Position numbers and translations under genes: made by a program. Source: a virus. Taken from it: a DNA stretch of 32,440 nt. Where the stretch lies: IMG/VR virus record IMGVR_UViG_3300046683_000079, positions 1 through 32,440 of that record. One strand, written 5' to 3'. Positions 5,544-12,869 of this stretch are shown here, in pieces. The first letter of the stretch is position 1, and every line of letters starts with the position of its first letter. Under the pieces are notes generated by a model. The model searched no databases, was not told where the DNA came from, and saw only the letters and a list, made by a program, of their open reading frames with translations.

Positions 5544-6524
5544 ATGTTAACGAAAAACGCGCCTATTCGCAGTGCAGGTACCCATGTTGCTACTACATCT
5601 TCGGTTCGTGTTGCGGATGTTGCGCCAAAGCGAAGCAAGATCATCGGTTCGCTCGGCCCTGTGGAAATCAAGAGCGGAGCCGAAGCACCGAATCGAATGG
5701 CCATTCTCTTATGGGGCTCTGCGACGTGCGGCAAGACGACATTCGCCGCGACTGCCCCAGGTGATAAGCTATGGATATCATTCGGCGACCAAGAACATGT
5801 ATCAGTTATGCACCGGCCTGACGTGCATGTGGCGAACGTGAGTTCAATGACGGCAAATGATCTATTCAAGCATGCACAGAGCGAGAATCCATTCGGTCTA
5901 GATCAAATTCTATCAGACAACGAGAACATTGAAACGGTGGTGTGTGACTCAATGACGGCTATTGCATTCAAGGCGTTACAGCATTCAGTAGGCAAGGGTA
6001 TAGGTTCTAGCAACAAAGGCGGAGGCTTCGTACCAACGATGGAAGCACCGGGACAAGGCGCATATGGTGGCAGAAACGCTATCGTGCTTGAGACGATTAC
6101 CGGCCTTTTGAGAGTCACGGCCAAGCATAACGTACATCTCATAATCACAGCACATGAAGATGATCCCACGACCATGGTCCAAGACGGAAAAGAGATCATC
6201 AGCTACATCGGCGTTATGCTTGGTGGCAAGCTTGTCAACAACATGACGTGGCGACTGTCTGAAATCTGGTACATGTCGATTGATCCTCATGGCGATAAAG
6301 AGAGAAGAATTGCGATCAGACCGACCAGATTACGCAAACCGATGAAGTCACGCATGTTCTCGCAGAGGGAAAAACACGCGGAATTTGTGCTGAAATACGA
6401 TGCCGATCTACCTGATAGTGCCAATGGTCAGATGACAATTGCCGGTTGGTACTATCAATGGGTGGATAGGAATGGTGCTAAAATACCACTTCCGCCACCA
6501 AAGGAGACGAAAAATGTCAAATAG
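5544..6524 (+). CDS. RecA-fold ATPase, AAA_24 / Sak4-like
   Basis: The 326-residue protein has a Walker A motif GSATCGKT (residues 58-65), a Walker B-like stretch ETVVCDSMTA, and a later hydrophobic strand HLIITAHEDD typical of AAA_24 (Sak4-like) phage recombinases. These bind ssDNA and ATP and act with an SSB-like protein in strand annealing. The gene order of nuclease, this ATPase and a DUF669-like protein is common in phage recombination modules. GGAGG lies just before ATG 5544. A motif copy overlaps the Walker B codons (Cys-Asp-Ser-Met). Confidence 0.78.
   Translation: MLTKNAPIRSAGTHVATTSSVRVADVAPKRSKIIGSLGPVEIKSGAEAPNRMAILLWGSATCGKTTFAATAPGDKLWISFGDQEHVSVMHRPDVHVANVSSMTANDLFKHAQSENPFGLDQILSDNENIETVVCDSMTAIAFKALQHSVGKGIGSSNKGGGFVPTMEAPGQGAYGGRNAIVLETITGLLRVTAKHNVHLIITAHEDDPTTMVQDGKEIISYIGVMLGGKLVNNMTWRLSEIWYMSIDPHGDKERRIAIRPTRLRKPMKSRMFSQREKHAEFVLKYDADLPDSANGQMTIAGWYYQWVDRNGAKIPLPPPKETKNVK
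5942..5954. repeat. Dispersed motif, one arm changed (#10)
   Basis: GTGTGACTCAATG across the Walker B region of the Sak4-like ATPase. Confidence 0.7.
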
Positions 6525-6771
6525 AGAAGGCTATGTGGCTGACAGAACCATGCCTTTTTGTCGCGAATGTATGCTTCCGGTAACGGTAAACCATCGCTAT
6601 CGGATAGTAAAGTACGACAGCAAAGGCGTCACCAAGTACGGTGTGAGTCATACCAACTGTGAGAATCCGACCGCAGGTACGCACAACGTGACAGGCACAC
6701 AGTTCGAGCGCAAGGATGGATTTAAGTACAAGTACATCATACCGCGAGTCGAAAAAGGTAAAGCAGAATAA
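6514..6771 (+). CDS. Zinc-ribbon-like small protein
   Basis: The 85-residue protein has FCREC (CxxC) near the N-terminus and SHTNC (HxxC) about 30 residues later, a spacing that could bind one zinc ion. The second half is basic and strand-rich (FKYKYIIPRVEKGKAE). Such proteins in replication blocks often bind nucleic acid, but no family is recognised. ATG 6514 has AAGGAG 7 bases upstream and overlaps the ATPase gene by 11 bases. The His and Cys region is encoded across motif copy GTGTGAGTCATAC. Confidence 0.6.
   Translation: MSNREGYVADRTMPFCRECMLPVTVNHRYRIVKYDSKGVTKYGVSHTNCENPTAGTHNVTGTQFERKDGFKYKYIIPRVEKGKAE
6641..6653. repeat. Dispersed motif (#11)
   Basis: GTGTGAGTCATAC across the HxxC part of the zinc-ribbon-like gene. 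Confidence 0.88.
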
Positions 6772-6819
6772 CACCAACACCTGGGACGGCAGGGTAACCT
6801 TTAACGCTTGGACTCCGAT

Positions 6820-6843
6820 CCAGTCAAGCAACCAGTCAAGCAA
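6820..6843 (+). repeat. 12-bp tandem direct repeat in an intergenic gap
   Basis: CCAGTCAAGCAA occurs twice head to tail, ending at the Shine-Dalgarno (AAGGAAG) of the gene at 6855. The 83-base gap holds no other structure I can identify. It may be a slippage duplication or a small binding site. Confidence 0.6.
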
Positions 6844-6854
6844 GGAAGCATATC

Positions 6855-7388
6855 ATGCAAGAAGACGACGAACTCGACGTTATCGAGCTAGGCGAGTCTC
6901 TGGCCGATGTAGAGAAACCCCCGGAACTTCCTCCGGGTATCTACATCGGTGAGATTACCGACGTGCAGAAGTTTACCTCTGGTAAAGGTAACCTACTGTA
7001 CTCGGTCAAGTTCACGATCCCCACGGAGGAAATTCCTGCCGATCTACAGGACCAGTTCGAGGATGGTGCGAACATGTACTGGCAGCGGCAGTTGGTTCCT
7101 ACTTCCAAGGATCGACGTGCGTTGTATAATCTTCAAAAGTTCATTGCAGCGATTGGGTTGGATACTGCTACAACTACAATCAACCCAAACGACTGGATGG
7201 GACAACGCGCTAGGCTACGTGTACGTCTCGGCCGACCTTTCGAAGGTGAGAGGCGAGCCGAAATCTATGCCATTGAGTCGGCCGAAGACGAAGTGGTGGA
7301 GACTACTACCTCACGTCGGGCTACGGCTGCGGCTGCGGAAGTTGAGGAAGTCGCACCGCGTCGTGCAGGCCGTCGCGGTACTCGGTAA
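6855..7388 (+). CDS. DUF669-like protein, putative ssDNA-binding
   Basis: The core (residues about 25-135) has the pattern GIYIGEITDV, SGKGNLLYSVKFTI, DRRALYNLQKFIAAIGL and NDWMGQRARLRVRLG. This resembles DUF669-type phage proteins, which usually follow an AAA_24/Sak4 ATPase and are thought to bind ssDNA with an OB-like fold. The N-terminus is acidic. The C-terminal 40 residues mix Glu, Ala and Thr and end in an Arg/Gly-rich basic tail (PRRAGRRGTR), unlike the acidic tips of many SSBs. The family call rests on pattern and context. Confidence 0.6.
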   Translation: MQEDDELDVIELGESLADVEKPPELPPGIYIGEITDVQKFTSGKGNLLYSVKFTIPTEEIPADLQDQFEDGANMYWQRQLVPTSKDRRALYNLQKFIAAIGLDTATTTINPNDWMGQRARLRVRLGRPFEGERRAEIYAIESAEDEVVETTTSRRATAAAAEVEEVAPRRAGRRGTR

Positions 7389-7397
7389 CTGACAAAG

Positions 7398-7424
7398 TGG
7401 CGTGTGGGTTTGACTCACACGCCA
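7398..7424 (+). terminator. Hairpin carrying a dispersed-motif copy
   Basis: TGGCGTGTG (7398-7406) is perfectly complementary to CACACGCCA (7416-7424), with a 9-base loop that contains most of motif copy GTTTGACTCACAC (7408-7420). In DNA the site can form the motif near-palindrome; in RNA it forms this 9-bp stem. No T run follows. It fills most of the 58-base gap between two genes and may be a terminator, a processing site or an operator with added structure. Confidence 0.55.
7408..7420. repeat. Dispersed motif, intergenic, within hairpin (#12)
   Basis: GTTTGACTCACAC (reverse complement of the commonest form) forming the loop and right arm of the 7398-7424 hairpin. Confidence 0.92.
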
Positions 7425-7446
7425 TTCAAACATAAGGAAACAAACA

Positions 7447-7680
7447 ATGGAAAAAGAACTCCGAGACATGATCTACAACACGCTACTTAAGGTATGGGAA
7501 ACGGAGGGTCCACCGAATGTCCCTCAGTTAGCAGCACAGTCGATTCTCACCGCGCAGGCCGACGCTCTCATAATAGATGTGCATCGTATATGTTCAAACG
7601 AAGATGAATATCATCAGTTCATCAGTTGGTTGAACAACATACGACTGGAATCAGATTTCGACAAAGACGAAGAGGCGTAA
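7447..7680 (+). CDS. Hypothetical acidic helical protein
   Basis: The 77-residue protein is helical and acidic (RDMIYNTLLKVWETEGPP at the start, SDFDKDEEA at the end) with no recognised family. AAGGA is well placed before ATG 7447. The next gene starts 1 base after its stop, so this gene, the ribbon-helix-helix gene and the one after form a tight cluster that begins after the 7398-7424 hairpin. Confidence 0.6.
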   Translation: MEKELRDMIYNTLLKVWETEGPPNVPQLAAQSILTAQADALIIDVHRICSNEDEYHQFISWLNNIRLESDFDKDEEA

Positions 7681-7681
7681 G

Positions 7682-7882
7682 ATGGAAAGCGTACTAATCA
7701 GACTGGACGAGCACATCGTCAATGGATCGGATCAGCTATTAGTGCGCATCCGTCCACAAGACAAGCGGACAGTCAATCTAGCCGCAAGGGAACTAAACCT
7801 TACTGCGTCACAGTTCGTGCGGACCTTAGTGGTTCAAGCCGCACGAACTGTTGTTGCAGAGATAGCCTCGAAGAAGGGATAA
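7682..7882 (+). CDS. Ribbon-helix-helix-like DNA-binding protein
   Basis: Residues about 18-55 of this 66-residue protein follow the ribbon-helix-helix plan: strand QLLVRIRPQDKRTV, helix NLAARELNLT, then helix ASQFVRTLVVQAART. The pattern resembles DUF1778/CopG-type small DNA-binding proteins, which dimerise and insert a paired strand into the major groove of short palindromes. No toxin gene lies next to it, so an antitoxin role is unlikely. It is the best candidate in the window for a protein that reads the dispersed palindrome, but that link is inference. GAGG lies about 7 bases before the start. Confidence 0.65.
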   Translation: MESVLIRLDEHIVNGSDQLLVRIRPQDKRTVNLAARELNLTASQFVRTLVVQAARTVVAEIASKKG

Positions 7883-7885
7883 ACG

Positions 7886-8236
7886 ATGCGAAGACGTTTC
7901 CTTCAACGAGTTGTTCGACCTGAGCGCACAGTTCGTATTGTAGCTACATTGGTCGAAGCAGAGCATTTGAAGCCAGGCGATTTGTTCTCAGATCGAGGGC
8001 CTGACTATTGGAACATGTCGAAGCTCGCGTTTGGACAGGTGTTCGTCAAGTTTAATGACGACGCTGATGCCGACGTAGGCTTCGAACCCGTTTATAGAAT
8101 AACAATCGTCCGAGAAGATATATCCAAGGTCGAGAATCGCAATGCGCATTTGATCGAGGCTGAGTTCAGTCCGTTCACACCACCAGGGATTGATTACGCG
8201 AGTTGGAGAAACAAGGTCAAGTGGAGAAGGGAGTGA
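7886..8236 (+). CDS. Hypothetical protein, 116 residues
   Basis: The N-terminus is basic (MRRRFLQRVVRPERTVRIV). The middle reads LKPGDLFSDRGPDYWN, a pattern seen in small beta-barrel phage proteins of unknown function in which a Leu-x-x-Gly-Asp turn precedes a strand. The C-terminus is polar and tryptophan-containing. AAGGGAT lies before ATG 7886. The stop is 2 bases before the helicase ATG, suggesting coupled translation. Confidence 0.6.
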   Translation: MRRRFLQRVVRPERTVRIVATLVEAEHLKPGDLFSDRGPDYWNMSKLAFGQVFVKFNDDADADVGFEPVYRITIVREDISKVENRNAHLIEAEFSPFTPPGIDYASWRNKVKWRRE

Positions 8237-8249
8237 GTATGAGTCACAC
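8237..8249. repeat. Dispersed motif over the helicase start (#13)
   Basis: GTATGAGTCACAC; ATG 8239 is inside it, giving Met-Ser-His-Thr. Confidence 0.9.
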
Positions 8250-9552
8250 TGACGACGACCGTTTCGAAGGCAGCAACCATACCGAAGAAGAAAGCACGAT
8301 CATCCATCCGTCCAGCGAGCAAGAATATGCAGTGGACATGTGTACCGATCTAAAGCAACGCATCGTATCTGTCACAGGTGGAGCGGGTACAGGCAAGACG
8401 TTCGTTCTAGGTAAGGTTTATGTGGCGTTGCGAAACGAGAAAGTAGCCCTATGCGCCCCGACTGGACGAGCGGCTAAGCGCATCCAAGAACTAACAGGCA
8501 TCAAAGCGGTCACAGTCCACAAACTACTTGAGTTCCCAATGCCATCGGACGATCCGGTCATCATCGACACGGACCCCGATGATAGTGACATTATTCATTT
8601 TGAGGAACGCAAGCCTAACGAGCCTAGGCGAAACAAGTTCAACCCGTTCGAGGAAAACGTTATCATCGTAGACGAAGCATCGATGGTAGGACCGCAACTC
8701 TATCGTCACCTTATGGATGCATTACCTAAGAAAGGCGTGATCCGTTTCTTTGGTGACAACAATCAATTGCTACCTGTAGAAGATGGCGATCCTCCATTCA
8801 GAACGTTGCTGCATAGATTTCCGTCAATCGAGTTGACGTATAATTTCCGCAGCGGCGACGCTATTGTGTCGAACGCTTATCGTGTCTTGCGTGGTTTAGT
8901 GCCGCGTAACAATGATCATTTCCATGTTGTGTATACTGATCAGCCATTGCTTCAATTGTTTAAGTTAGTCTCAGCGCATCCAGAATTAGGTAGCGACAAC
9001 AATCAAATCATTATGCCTACACGTAAAGGAAGCGTCGGGACTGGTGTAGTCAACCCAACCATTCAGCTTAGGCTAAACCGACAGAAGGAACTCCTTCGCA
9101 TACCTCGGTTTGACTCACACGACAAGCCGTTGGTAGTGCGAGCGCATGACAAATTCCTGTGGATCAAGAATGACTACGAACTGCGATTATTCAACGGTGA
9201 GATCGGACGCATCACAGAGATCGATCCCGAAGAAGGCACATTATGGCTTAACACAAACGATAGGCAACACATTGAAATCCCTCCAAGAGTACGCACGTAT
9301 AACGCATACGCACAGGCGATGACGAACTACGATCCAAGGAAACAAATAGAACTTGGCTACGCCATCACAACACACAAAAGCCAGGGTTCAGAATTCGATA
9401 CGATAGTGTATTGCATCTCACGACGTGCTCCATTTCTGTTAAACAGGAACAACTTCTATACAGCCATCACTCGCGCCAGGAACCAAGTGATAGTTATCTG
9501 TGACAGACACGCTATGGGACAATCGTTAAGAAGAGAGAGAAGAGACAAGTGA
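8239..9552 (+). CDS. SF1B DNA helicase, RecD/Dda-like
   Basis: The 437-residue protein carries a full helicase set: Walker A GGAGTGKT (47-54), motif Ia CAPTGRAAKR, Walker B VDEAS (about 144-148), motif III GDNNQLLPV, motif V THKSQGSEFD and motif VI YTAITRAR. This is the superfamily 1B set of RecD2 and T4 Dda, which move 5' to 3' on ssDNA. It probably serves replication initiation or fork progress with the polymerase downstream. ATG 8239 lies inside motif copy GTATGAGTCACAC, with GAAGGGAG just upstream; an upstream in-frame start (8203) would overlap the preceding gene. A second motif copy is internal (Phe-Asp-Ser-His). Confidence 0.88.
   Translation: MSHTDDDRFEGSNHTEEESTIIHPSSEQEYAVDMCTDLKQRIVSVTGGAGTGKTFVLGKVYVALRNEKVALCAPTGRAAKRIQELTGIKAVTVHKLLEFPMPSDDPVIIDTDPDDSDIIHFEERKPNEPRRNKFNPFEENVIIVDEASMVGPQLYRHLMDALPKKGVIRFFGDNNQLLPVEDGDPPFRTLLHRFPSIELTYNFRSGDAIVSNAYRVLRGLVPRNNDHFHVVYTDQPLLQLFKLVSAHPELGSDNNQIIMPTRKGSVGTGVVNPTIQLRLNRQKELLRIPRFDSHDKPLVVRAHDKFLWIKNDYELRLFNGEIGRITEIDPEEGTLWLNTNDRQHIEIPPRVRTYNAYAQAMTNYDPRKQIELGYAITTHKSQGSEFDTIVYCISRRAPFLLNRNNFYTAITRARNQVIVICDRHAMGQSLRRERRDK
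9108..9120. repeat. Dispersed motif (#14)
   Basis: GTTTGACTCACAC inside the helicase gene, reading Phe-Asp-Ser-His. Confidence 0.9.
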
Positions 9553-9574
9553 AAGCAAAGCAAAGGACAAAACG

Positions 9575-10126
9575 ATGACCAAGTACATAGCGTTAACAGG
9601 ACCGCACAATAGTGGTAAGACAACAGCAGCAACAGCCCTGGGTAACGCATTGATGGCACTAGGTTACACAGTTAAGCATGACAGTTTCTCGTTTCCTGTT
9701 CTTGCGTATGCTGAAAACTTACTAGACTATCCTGCGCTCGATCTGGAAATGACCGATCCAATAGAAGCGTTAAGTAACAAATCGCTTCGTGAGTTTATTC
9801 AACGCGAACAGCAGCATATGCGTTTCAACTATGGGCCGCGCGTGCTCGGCGTACTATTAAGAGCGCGTATCGAGGGCCATAAACCGCCTATGTATTGTGT
9901 CGTTGACGATGGAGTTAATGCTAACGATGTCCTAGGACTAGGCCAATACGTATTAGTTGATGTAGCTAGGAAGAGTGTCGAAAGTGCGTACCCATTCACA
10001 ATCCCTGGGGCCGATTTCTATGTACGCAACGACGGTTCAGAAGATCGGCTTCGACTTAAAATGCAGCAACTCGCACCAAGGATCATAGAAAGGCTGTCAA
10101 ATGTTGAGCAGAAATCTAACCCGTGA
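9575..10126 (+). CDS. P-loop kinase, dNMP kinase-like
   Basis: The 183-residue protein starts with a P-loop GPHNSGKT (residues 9-16) and has the small-kinase layout: a following helix, an HDSFSFPVLAYAE substrate region, an Arg-rich lid-like segment (RVLGVLLRARIEG) and strand YCVVDDGVN. This fits the deoxynucleoside monophosphate kinase type in phages, which supplies dNTP precursors, though the substrate cannot be read from sequence. The 3' end overlaps the polymerase gene by 26 bases in another frame, placing it in the replication operon. Confidence 0.65.
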   Translation: MTKYIALTGPHNSGKTTAATALGNALMALGYTVKHDSFSFPVLAYAENLLDYPALDLEMTDPIEALSNKSLREFIQREQQHMRFNYGPRVLGVLLRARIEGHKPPMYCVVDDGVNANDVLGLGQYVLVDVARKSVESAYPFTIPGADFYVRNDGSEDRLRLKMQQLAPRIIERLSNVEQKSNP

Positions 10127-12596
10127 CGAGCTAGAGTCTCAAGTCCGAGCACTTGCCGACACGCAGGGACTTGAAATTCAATGCCTAAGCAGTGGCCCAT
10201 TGGACGCGAAGGTAGCGTTCATAAGTAAGGGTCCAGGCGAATCAGAGGCACGTCAAGGTATACCGTTCGTTGGTAAGTCAGGCCAATTACTGTGGTCCGT
10301 CGTTAAACAATACGGTCTTACTCGCGATACCGTATATGTGACGAATGTCATCAAACGACAAATCGCATTCAGCGACGACGAGAAGTTTAAGATACATCCT
10401 GATGAGTTCACCAAGTGGTGTGAGCTAGTCCTATGGGAAGTCGGTCAATTGCCTAACGTCGAAGTTATTGTGCTGTTCGGCGGTGAGGCACTCGAAGCAT
10501 TTCTATGCGAAAAGGGTATCGACAAATGGCGTGGGTCTGTTATCGATCTGATCCTCCCCAATAACAAACGTGGTAAGGCAATCTGTGCAAACAATCCAGC
10601 GGATGCACTGCGTACGCCGAAGGTTGAAGTTACATTCATGATGAATTGCAAGCGGATCGAGCAAGTCCTGACTAACAAGTTCAAGCCGTATAAGGTTGAT
10701 GGGATTATCAATCCTACGTATCGTGACGCCTTAAACTTCATCAGCGATTTACAACGCAGCGATAATCCTGTGGCACTCGATATCGAAGGGCTCAATGATC
10801 AGACAGCTTGTATCGGTCTGTCGAATGATCCGCACCGTGCCATGTGTATCAATTGGCGTGATGACTCAGGCAATCGTTATTCGGTAGGACAAGAGGCTAG
10901 CATACTCACAGCGATACAAGACCTGTGTGACTCACACCGGATCGTTGCACAGAATGGTGGGTTTGACTCATACTGGTGTTGGTTACGGGACAGAATTCGT
11001 ATTAGGATTTGGTTCGATACGTTGCTTGCGCATCATACGCTTTATCCTCAGCTTCCGCATAACTTGGGATATCTCACGTCGCAGTACACAACGCATCCGT
11101 TCTACAAAGACGAAGGCGATTACTGGAAGGAAGGCGGTGACATAGACGAGTTCTGGAAGTATAACTGCAAAGATGCAGCGATCACGTATCGTGTCTATGA
11201 GCGTGAATACGATGAACTTGAACGGCAAAAGCTCAAGGATTTCTTCTTCGGTCACGTCATGCGAGCACAACCGCATTTAGTCGAGGCCACTGTCCATGGT
11301 GTAGCAGTCGATCAAACCGTGAAAGAAGTCATAGCTCGTGAAGTTAATCGATATGTTGCCGAGATGGAAAATGAATTTCATAGGTTAGTCCACGAGGCAA
11401 CAGAAGATATGGATTACAATCCCAATCCCGCATCATGGCCGCAGATGAAGGAGTTATTCTTTCGTCGGCTAAACCTCCAAGGTAAATGTACGTCAACCGA
11501 CAAGACCAATCGTAATCACATTCTGCAGAACGCGCACACGCGACCAATAGAAAAGGAGATGTTAAGTGCGCTCGACGCATGGAAAAAAGAAGACAAGTTC
11601 CGGTCAACCTATGCTACGTCGAAGGAGTCGAAAGACGGCAGATTTAGATGCGAATATAAACAGTATGGAGTTAGCAATGCACCAGGTCGGCTGTCTTCTA
11701 GCGAGCTTATTAATGGAGAGGGAGGAAATATGCAGAACCAGCCCGTTAGAGCCAGAGGCTTCTTTGTTTCTGATCCGGGCACTGTCCTCATATATTTCGA
11801 TCTGGCGCAAGCTGAAGCGCAAGTTGTTGGTTTTAGAGCGGACATTATGAAGTGGAAAGAGCAATTCGCACAAGCAAAAAAGGATGGAATCTATGACTGT
11901 CACCGAGCCCTCGCTGCCGAGATGTTCAAGGTTCCGTATGATTCTGTTCCTGTTAAGGATTGGGATGAGAACAATCATCCAACTATTCGGTACGTCGCAA
12001 AACGTTGTCGTCACGGTCTCAATTACCGAATGGAACGGTTTCGACTCGCAGAAGTCACTGAACTACCATATCACCAAGCAGCAAGAGCATTTCAGTTGTA
12101 CCATCGAACAACACCAGAGCTAGTCCCGTGGTGGGACCGTGAGTCATACGAGTTCAAGAAGACACGGACGATGTACAACGCGTTGGGGCGACGGTTCCGC
12201 GTGCTACAACGAATGGATGAAGAGGTAATGAAGTCCGTAATAGCGTTCTATCCGCAGAGTACAATCGGCGATAAAGTTGTGCAGACTTGGTACATGAGTG
12301 AAGAAGACGACGAGTGGCCCAAGGGTTATGCTCGAATTGCCATCAACGTGCATGACAATCTTGTCGGTATCGTCGAGCCTGCGTATGCTAAAACTGCATT
12401 GAAGGTGTTAAAGAAGCACGCCGAGAGCCCTATCTGGATACAAGATGTGCATATGCGCAGGCTACCAGAGCCATTGTCAATTGCAGCAGAGTTGAAGATG
12501 TCGTATCCGACTATCTGGGATGATAAGCTACATAAATTCATTGAAGATAAGAAAGGCTTGCACAGATGGTCGAACATGCAAGTCGTGAAGTTGTAG
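10101..12596 (+). CDS. Family A DNA polymerase with 3'-5' exonuclease and N-terminal UDG-like domain
   Basis: Residues 1-190 of 831 form a family 4-type uracil-DNA-glycosylase fold with GIPFVGKSGQLL. The expected GE(A/G)PG appears as SKGPG (42-46) and the HPA motif as NNPA (164-167), so glycosylase activity is doubtful. The proofreading domain has Exo I DIE (227-229), Exo II NGGFD (Asp289) and Exo III YNCKD (354-358). Polymerase motif A is DLAQAE (567-572). Motif B is AKRCRHGLNY (633-642), with His638 where Pol I has Phe762. Motif C is HDN (751-753) instead of HDE. It is the replicative polymerase, comparable in domain order to the SPO1 polymerase. Four core motif copies lie inside the gene. 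Confidence 0.9.
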   Translation: MLSRNLTRDELESQVRALADTQGLEIQCLSSGPLDAKVAFISKGPGESEARQGIPFVGKSGQLLWSVVKQYGLTRDTVYVTNVIKRQIAFSDDEKFKIHPDEFTKWCELVLWEVGQLPNVEVIVLFGGEALEAFLCEKGIDKWRGSVIDLILPNNKRGKAICANNPADALRTPKVEVTFMMNCKRIEQVLTNKFKPYKVDGIINPTYRDALNFISDLQRSDNPVALDIEGLNDQTACIGLSNDPHRAMCINWRDDSGNRYSVGQEASILTAIQDLCDSHRIVAQNGGFDSYWCWLRDRIRIRIWFDTLLAHHTLYPQLPHNLGYLTSQYTTHPFYKDEGDYWKEGGDIDEFWKYNCKDAAITYRVYEREYDELERQKLKDFFFGHVMRAQPHLVEATVHGVAVDQTVKEVIAREVNRYVAEMENEFHRLVHEATEDMDYNPNPASWPQMKELFFRRLNLQGKCTSTDKTNRNHILQNAHTRPIEKEMLSALDAWKKEDKFRSTYATSKESKDGRFRCEYKQYGVSNAPGRLSSSELINGEGGNMQNQPVRARGFFVSDPGTVLIYFDLAQAEAQVVGFRADIMKWKEQFAQAKKDGIYDCHRALAAEMFKVPYDSVPVKDWDENNHPTIRYVAKRCRHGLNYRMERFRLAEVTELPYHQAARAFQLYHRTTPELVPWWDRESYEFKKTRTMYNALGRRFRVLQRMDEEVMKSVIAFYPQSTIGDKVVQTWYMSEEDDEWPKGYARIAINVHDNLVGIVEPAYAKTALKVLKKHAESPIWIQDVHMRRLPEPLSIAAELKMSYPTIWDDKLHKFIEDKKGLHRWSNMQVVKL
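10859..10871. repeat. Dispersed motif, core only (#15)
   Basis: TGATGACTCAGGC in the polymerase gene; only the 7-bp core fits, so it may be chance. Confidence 0.4.
10925..10937. repeat. Dispersed motif, symmetric (#16)
   Basis: GTGTGACTCACAC in the exonuclease part of the polymerase gene; 36 bases from the next copy. Confidence 0.9.
10961..10973. repeat. Dispersed motif over Exo II codons (#17)
   Basis: GTTTGACTCATAC; codes for Phe-Asp-Ser-Tyr, which includes the Exo II aspartate Asp289. Confidence 0.88.
12137..12149. repeat. Dispersed motif, one arm degenerate (#18)
   Basis: CCGTGAGTCATAC in the polymerase gene. Confidence 0.55.
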
Positions 12597-12605
12597 GAGC
12601 CCACG

Positions 12606-12857
12606 ATGGACTGGCAGGCAAAACTGACAGAATGGCTCATCAACGCAGGTACTGTAGGTAGACGGCAGAGCGAATTGATTTCACGAGTGAGCACTAAGGT
12701 CGATGACCGTGAAGTGCTATCGTTTCTCAATTCGCTACTGGCCGAGGGCAAGGTGCAAAAGTTCATCTTGCCGGGAGGCGTTATTCAGTGGCGAGCTACT
12801 ACAAAGATACTGCCACCGAAAGTAGAGAAGCCAAAGGTAGATAAGTCCCTCAACTAG
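12606..12857 (+). CDS. Small winged-helix-like protein
   Basis: Residues about 1-65 of 83 read as helix, helix, recognition-like helix (DDREVLSFLNSLLAEGKV) and a two-stranded wing (QKFILPGGVIQWRA), a pattern typical of small winged-helix DNA-binding domains. The tail is lysine/proline-rich. It is the last gene of the + arm, and its TAG stop shares its G with the motif copy that separates the two arms. It may be a regulator, or a replication accessory as it directly follows the polymerase. No family name is assigned. Confidence 0.55.
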   Translation: MDWQAKLTEWLINAGTVGRRQSELISRVSTKVDDREVLSFLNSLLAEGKVQKFILPGGVIQWRATTKILPPKVEKPKVDKSLN

Positions 12858-12869
12858 TTTGAGTCAAAC
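12857..12869. repeat. Dispersed motif separating the two transcription arms (#19)
   Basis: GTTTGAGTCAAAC; starts with the G of the + strand TAG and ends one base before the - strand TGA, so it is the whole space between the convergent genes. Confidence 0.95.

Noticed and set aside
7682-7882. Antitoxin of a toxin-antitoxin pair
   Set aside because: The neighbouring genes lack toxin features (no GNAT or RelE/PIN pattern) and the gene lies in a replication operon.
11604-12014. 136-codon - strand frame inside the polymerase gene
   Set aside because: It lies opposite conserved polymerase motifs and has no ribosome site or independent support.
12857-12869. Motif copies read as Rho-independent terminators
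   Set aside because: The palindrome has only one base between its arms, so an RNA hairpin cannot close without opening several pairs, and no T runs follow.
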